Assembly: GCA_024239055.1 (NCBI GenBank)
Contig: JANBVJ010000001.1
Span: 248,001 to 312,000, forward strand
From: Patescibacteria group bacterium
GTDB lineage: Bacteria; Patescibacteria; Paceibacteria; Paceibacterales; UBA10102
Length of the DNA stretch: 64,000 bases
Direction of reading: 5' to 3'
Part shown: positions 60,495 to 64,000 of the stretch, piece by piece
Layout: every line of letters begins with the position of its first letter
Position numbering within the stretch: the stretch's first letter is position 1
The notes under the pieces: model-generated
What the model was told of the DNA's origin: nothing
What the model saw: only the letters and a program-made list of their open reading frames with translations
Database searches by the model: none
Position numbers and translations under genes: made by a program

Positions 60495-61175
60495 TTACAA
60501 AATAAACTTTCCTCTTTCTTCGTCCCGTATAACCTTTCCGTCGTCCAAGGTAATAACCCTCTTACCTAAACGATTAATGACATCTTTATCGTGAGTAGCT
60601 AAAATTACAGTTGTCCCAAGTCCATTTATGGTCGCCAATAACTTTATTATATCCTGCGTATGATAGGGATCCAGATTACCCGTAGGCTCATCAGCCACAA
60701 TGACATCTGGCCTGTGAATCAAGGCACGTGCTATAGCAACCCGCTGCTTTTCTCCTCCAGACAGCTGATTTGGAAAGTGTTCAGCCCTCTCCATTAATTC
60801 CACTAACTTCAATACTTCTGAAACATCCCTATCAATGTCCCCCCCTCTTGCTCCCATAACCTCCATAACATAAGCTACATTCTCGTATGCCGTCTTCATA
60901 GGCAGAAGCTTATAGTCCTGGAATACCGTACCTATTCTTCTTCTAAAGTCAGGAATGAAACCAGAAGGAATCTCAGCAATATCCTGGTCGTCAAATAGAA
61001 CCTTTCCCGAGGTAGGATCTTCTTCACGTAATAATAAACGCAGGAGTGTGGTTTTACCAGCCCCGGACTTTCCAACCAAAGATACAAACTCTCCTTTTTT
61101 TACCTCAAAAGATACTCTATCTATGGCAGCTGTATCTTTACCATATATCTTTGATGTGTTTTCAAATCTAATCAT
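60495..61175 (-). CDS. ftsE: Cell division ATP-binding protein FtsE
   Basis: The 226-aa ABC ATPase has Walker A GKSGAGKTT, Q-loop TVFQDYKLLP, signature LSGGEKQRVAIARAL, Walker B VIVADEPTGNLD and H-loop LATHD. It powers FtsX. Its ATG overlaps the prfB stop (four-base overlap), giving prfB-ftsE-ftsX. Confidence 0.95.
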   Translation of the reverse strand: MIRFENTSKIYGKDTAAIDRVSFEVKKGEFVSLVGKSGAGKTTLLRLLLREEDPTSGKVLFDDQDIAEIPSGFIPDFRRRIGTVFQDYKLLPMKTAYENVAYVMEVMGARGGDIDRDVSEVLKLVELMERAEHFPNQLSGGEKQRVAIARALIHRPDVIVADEPTGNLDPYHTQDIIKLLATINGLGTTVILATHDKDVINRLGKRVITLDDGKVIRDEERGKFIL

Positions 61176-62261
61176 GAAATACGTAATGAGGACTCAATAA
61201 ATGCATCCAAATTCCCGTCTAAGACAGCATCCACATTACTATCCTCTTGATCTGTCCTATGATCCTTTACCAGCTTATATGGATGTAAGACATAAGAGCG
61301 TATCTGACTCCCCCATTCAATTGCCTTTCTTTCCCCTTTCTCCTCTTCTAACTCCTTTTCTCTTTTCTCTTCCTGCATTAAGTATAACTTAGAGTAGAGC
61401 AGTTGCATCGCCTTCTCTCTATTTTCCCCTTGGGTTCTAGAAGATTGCGCCGCAACCACAATACCAGTTGGAATATGTGTAATACGCACTGCTGTCTCTC
61501 TCTTATTCACATTCTGTCCTCCTGGCCCTGAAGAGCGAAAGGTATCTATCTTTAAATCATCTGACTTTACTGCAATTTCTTTCTGTTCTTCTGAAGACAA
61601 CTCTGGCATCACGTCTACGGAAGCAAAAGAGGTATGACGCAGGGACTTGGCTGAAAAAGGAGAGATACGAACTAATCTGTGTACACCCTTCTCTCTTCTC
61701 AAATACCCATATGCATACTTTCCTTTTACCTCCAATACCGCCTGCTTTACACCTATTCTTCCCTCGGGACCGGGATCTCCAAATGACTGATGTAGAACCT
61801 GAGCTTTCCATCCCTTTCTATTAAAGTATCTCTCATACATACGGAGCAGCATTGAGGCCCAATCCTGGGCATCCTGACCTCCGGCTCCCGCCGTAATAGT
61901 AAAGAGAGCATCTCCCTTATCGTTCTTGCCCGATAAAAATGTACGAAACTCTTCTTTTGCAACCTTCTTTTCTAACTTCTCAAGCGGCAAAGCAATATCT
62001 TTTTCTTCTGAAATTTCAGAAAGCTCTTTTACATCTTTAAATTCTTTCTTCAATACGTCTATTACCTCAACCTCCTCTTTTAAGCCAGCTAACTCTTGCG
62101 ACAACTTACCAGATTTCTTTGGATCTGACCAAAACTCTGCATCTTGCGATTCCTTCTCAATTACCTCTATTCTCTTTTTCTTTTCTGGCAAGTCAAAGAC
62201 AGTCCTCCAAATGGAGGAGTTTCTCTTGTAATTCTTTCAGTGTCTCTGAAATATCTTGCAT
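61172..62261 (-). CDS. prfB: Peptide chain release factor 2, with programmed +1 frameshift
   Basis: The first 22 codons (ATG at 62261, MQDISETLKELQEK...) end at TGA in CTTTGAC (62198-62192); +1 slippage continues as D-L-P-E-K-K-K. The product (about 362 aa) has the RF2 codon-recognition motif SPF (VRISPFSAKSLRHTS) and GGQ in SSGPGGQNVNKRETA. It terminates at UGA and UAA and autoregulates by the shift. A perfect hairpin TCCTCC-ATTT-GGAGGA ends four bases before CTT, so the GGAGG stimulator is paired in cis. prfB leads prfB-ftsE-ftsX. Confidence 0.95.
62192..62223 (-). promoter_or_regulatory. prfB frameshift site with cis CCTCC:GGAGG hairpin
   Basis: Minus strand: TCCTCC, loop ATTT, GGAGGA, then CTGT and the slippery CTTTGAC. 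In E. coli the G-rich element pairs with the 16S anti-Shine-Dalgarno sequence; here the partner is in the mRNA. Confidence 0.85.
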
Positions 62262-62307
62262 TAAGTCATTGTAGTCAAAAAAGAGGGTGAAATCAAGAAA
62301 AAAGAAA

Positions 62308-62338
62308 AAGTCCCAACCAAATAGTGTGATTGGGACTT
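62308..62338 (-). terminator. Terminator of the 178-aa orphan gene
   Basis: Minus strand: AGTCCCAA pairs with TTGGGACT, followed by TTTTC and further T-rich sequence. Confidence 0.85.
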
Positions 62339-62357
62339 ACCTCCATAGGATGCTCTG

Positions 62358-62894
62358 TTATAAGACCCTTACATTGACTGTTTCGCCCCACTCTAGAAGC
62401 TGTTTTAGTTGAGTAAGCTCCCCCTCACGCCTCTCAACTACCTCACGAAGATCCCGTAAGAGTCTATGTACGATATCACGCAAAAGCATACTACGGTCTG
62501 ATACCTCTTCAAAAAACGACTGCAGATCCTCTTCGTTAATTAAGTAAATAGTACCGATTTTTTTCTGATTCCATAGACCGAATTTTCCATTGCGGGTCAA
62601 GAAAAGACAATAGCCATTCTTAGACGCACTACCAAAGAATCGATGCTCCGAAACCAGAAGCAGACATTTTGTTTCTGGTGACACACGATCATCAGGAAAC
62701 TCAGCTCTTAACCAACCCCCTAGTTGATCCTTTATTGGTCTTAATGCAAGAGCCCGCAGACAGTGTTTGAAACGTTCTACAAACTCCAAGAGAATGCCCG
62801 TAGACTCCTCTGCGGAAAGATCAGGATGAACCTTTGGTTCTACACCAAGAATCCAATCCTCAATACTCACTATTACGTTGTTGGGCGAACCCAT
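62358..62894 (-). CDS. Orphan hypothetical protein, 178 aa
   Basis: From the ATG at 62894 (MGSPNNVIVSIEDWILGV) the protein is cytosolic and mixed alpha/beta, with a helical C terminus (LRDIVHRLLRDLREVVERRE). No family is recognised. This start has AAGGAG six bases upstream; a TTG start further upstream is rejected. The leader contains a second copy of the first 14 bases of the gene (ATGGGTTCGCCCAA). It has its own promoter and a strong terminator, and third-position G+C is relatively high. Confidence 0.7.
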   Translation of the reverse strand: MGSPNNVIVSIEDWILGVEPKVHPDLSAEESTGILLEFVERFKHCLRALALRPIKDQLGGWLRAEFPDDRVSPETKCLLLVSEHRFFGSASKNGYCLFLTRNGKFGLWNQKKIGTIYLINEEDLQSFFEEVSDRSMLLRDIVHRLLRDLREVVERREGELTQLKQLLEWGETVNVRVL

Positions 62895-62968
62895 TTTGAA
62901 CTCCTTTTTATGCCTTTGGGCGAACCCATCTGGCAATTTACCAGGACCTATGTGAAGGACCTAACTTA

Positions 62969-62997
62969 TTCTTAAAACAAAAATAGGTTTAGGTCAA
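62969..62997 (-). promoter_or_regulatory. Promoter of the 178-aa orphan gene
   Basis: TTGACC (62997-62992), 17 bases, TAAGAA (62974-62969) on the minus strand, close to the tRNA-Thr 3' end. The leader is about 70 bases. Confidence 0.6.
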
Positions 62998-63007
62998 GCT
63001 ATAATAT

Positions 63008-63082
63008 TGGAGCCAGCGATCGGATTCGAACCGATGGCCTACTCTTTACGGGAGAGTTGCTCTACCACTGAGCTACGCTGGC
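63008..63082 (-). tRNA. tRNA-Thr (anticodon CGT), CCA encoded
   Basis: Minus-strand cloverleaf: acceptor GCCAGCG/CGCTGGC, anticodon stem ACTCT/AGAGT with loop CCCGTAA, T arm ATCGG/CCGAT, encoded CCA at 63010-63008. It lies 11 bases after tRNA-Gly. Confidence 0.95.
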
Positions 63083-63093
63083 ACATCTTCATG

Positions 63094-63164
63094 AGCGGGT
63101 GAAGGGAATCGAACCCTCGTCATTAGCTTGGGAAGCTAACGTACTACCACTGTACTACACCCGC
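63094..63164 (-). tRNA. tRNA-Gly (anticodon CCC)
   Basis: Minus-strand cloverleaf: acceptor GCGGGTG/CACCCGC, anticodon stem TTAGC/GCTAA with loop TTCCCAA, T arm AGGG with GTTCGATTCCCT. Its first G is the last base of the TAG stop of the FtsB-like gene. Confidence 0.94.
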
Positions 63165-63553
63165 TAGAACCATGTGATAGGATTCCACCAGACACGTTCT
63201 TTCTCTCCCTTATCTATCTCTTCTTTTTCATCTGGAGGAAGTATGGTAATAACCTCTTCCCCTGGTTTCTGGAATAATCCCTGTTCTCGCAATATCTTTT
63301 CTTGAAACTCTTCTGAATCATTGTACTCAATCTTGACCTCAAGATCTCCTTGTCGTAATTGAAGCTCTAATAACTGTGCCTGAAGCTCCTGCTTTCTCTG
63401 TTCTAAATCAGAACGCCTACTATTAATAGAAAAGTTGTTGTAGATAAAGAATCCAATAATACCCAGAATCACTAAAAGAAATATACTTACAAAGAATATA
63501 TTCTGTATCTTCTCCCACTTCTCTTTACGTTTACTACTTCTTTTTGCTATCAT
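63164..63553 (-). CDS. FtsB/DivIC-like septum initiator
   Basis: The 129-aa protein has a basic N terminus, one membrane helix (about 20-42) and a coiled coil (SRRSDLEQRKQELQAQLLEL) followed by EFQEKILREQGLFQKPGEEV, which matches the conserved end of DivIC/FtsB proteins. It should bind FtsQ (encoded at 7.8 kb) and regulate septal synthesis. It is cotranscribed with tRNA-Gly and tRNA-Thr. Confidence 0.85.
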   Translation of the reverse strand: MIAKRSSKRKEKWEKIQNIFFVSIFLLVILGIIGFFIYNNFSINSRRSDLEQRKQELQAQLLELQLRQGDLEVKIEYNDSEEFQEKILREQGLFQKPGEEVITILPPDEKEEIDKGEKERVWWNPITWF

Positions 63554-63565
63554 GTAAAATATATG

Positions 63566-63658
63566 ATGTCAAAGAAATTTCTTCGAGTCATCTGGATTAT
63601 CATAGCCAGTATTGTAACACTATCTATGCTGGGCTTCCTTTTGCTCCCTATACTATAA
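63566..63658 (+). CDS. Small membrane peptide, 30 aa (tentative)
   Basis: An ORF encodes MSKKFLRVIWIIIASIVTLS followed by MLGFLLLPIL: a basic start and a single membrane helix. TAAAAT lies close upstream. The size and style recall EpuA-like small membrane proteins, but this is only a resemblance. The adjacent ATG at 63563 is an alternative start. Confidence 0.4.
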   Translation: MSKKFLRVIWIIIASIVTLSMLGFLLLPIL

Positions 63659-63711
63659 GAAATCAAGGGAGTTTTCAACTCCTAAATACATCTAGATTTT
63701 AGTTGCCTAAT

Positions 63712-64000
63712 TTATTTAATTAAAATAGTTGGCTGAGATTCTTTAGAAATATTCACTCTCAAAGGAATAACATTAACTATGCCTTGTTTTTCTACCTCAA
63801 CCTTCAACACTAAACCTTCCATGGTATCTGGAGAAAAATTCTGGTCAAAGATAAAATTACCCAAACCATACGCTATCCAGCTATCTTTGTACTGTTCTAC
63901 TGGTTGAACTACATGTGAGTGGTGCCCAATAATAAAATCTGCGCCAGCATCAATAGCGGCTTTTGAAAGAATCTGCTGTGTCATACTTGGTTCTTTTTGA
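63712..64000 (-). CDS. CapA-family protein, C-terminal part (5' end outside window)
   Basis: The frame stays open to the window edge, so the ATG at 63984 is probably internal. The visible part has AIDAGADFIIGHHSHVVQPV and AYGLGNFIFDQ, the hallmark metal-site motifs of CapA/PgsA-type metallophosphatase-fold proteins, linked to poly-gamma-glutamate or capsule synthesis. The protein ends with a beta-rich tail. Function beyond the family is not known. Confidence 0.85.
   Translation of the reverse strand, partial: QKEPSMTQQILSKAAIDAGADFIIGHHSHVVQPVEQYKDSWIAYGLGNFIFDQNFSPDTMEGLVLKVEVEKQGIVNVIPLRVNISKESQPTILIK

Noticed and set aside
62192..62195. prfB as a pseudogene broken by an in-frame TGA
   Set aside because: The CTTTGAC context and the short upstream frame are the known RF2 autoregulatory frameshift, and the downstream frame is intact.
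37402..62261. Alternative genetic code with UGA read as Gly or Trp
   Set aside because: A complete RF2 gene with a UGA autoregulatory frameshift is present, and reading frames end normally at UGA.

Overview
The window looks like a chromosome segment of a reduced-genome bacterium of the Candidate Phyla Radiation (Patescibacteria, most likely Parcubacteria-like). The reasons are the compact, mostly minus-strand housekeeping clusters, a short EF-Ts, short HrcA and MreD, CPR-type variants in the 16S rRNA, an intron in the 23S rRNA and only scattered biosynthesis. RF1 and RF2 are both present and the RF2 gene carries a UGA frameshift stop, so the standard bacterial code applies.

Layout. 1-0.8 kb: the end of fabD and an orphan gene. 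0.8-5 kb: heat-shock operon hrcA-grpE-dnaK-dnaJ ending in tRNA-Lys. 5-19.6 kb: CorA, a GT-C glycosyltransferase, then envelope and translation genes (FtsQ, FemX-like, DegT aminotransferase, membrane Mur ligase, hydrolase, serS, lysS, greA, PBP2, mreD, mreC). 19.6-24 kb: a large unassigned structured RNA, a 6S-like RNA, 5S and 23S rRNA. 24-32.4 kb: accessory genes (HD hydrolase, secreted protein, membrane-helix channel-like protein, Ni-SOD with its protease, PduO, FKBP, then single-gene or two-gene cassettes). 32.5-34.6 kb: tRNA-Ala, tRNA-Ile, 16S rRNA, tRNA-Thr. 34.7-40.5 kb: tsf, rpsB, rpmE, prfA, a lytic transglycosylase and orphan genes. 40.5-49.9 kb: rplY, fructose-bisphosphate aldolase, H+-pyrophosphatase, GAPDH, galU, ftsZ, a D-2-hydroxyacid dehydrogenase and an SDR. 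49.9-56.8 kb: MacB-type efflux system, MFS transporter, PIG-L deacetylase, cysS, DUF167. 56.9-59.6 kb: accessory genes ending at tRNA-Gln. 59.6-64 kb: ftsX, ftsE, prfB, an orphan gene, tRNA-Thr, tRNA-Gly, an FtsB-like gene and a CapA fragment.

The most striking structure is in the rRNA region. The classical order 16S-Ile-Ala-23S-5S is kept, but about 8.3 kb of protein genes sit between tRNA-Ala and 23S. From the tRNA-Ala 3' end leftward, the genes are punctuated by direct repeats of about 70 bp. Each repeat copies the tRNA-Ala 3' end (T arm, acceptor, terminator) and runs into a promoter whose -10 box lies 6-8 nt before the next start codon in most cases. This looks like a tRNA-anchored gene-cassette array. 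A weaker, similar pattern lies below tRNA-Gln.

Translation signals are also unusual. The 16S 3' end reads GGATCAC followed by AACATTTT, with no CCTCC anti-Shine-Dalgarno core. Most housekeeping genes have no Shine-Dalgarno sequence, and many have a consensus promoter whose -10 ends 6-8 nt before the start codon, as expected for leaderless mRNA. The prfB frameshift site (CTTTGAC) is preceded by a hairpin in which TCCTCC pairs in cis with GGAGGA. Good Shine-Dalgarno motifs occur mainly before orphan genes with longer leaders.
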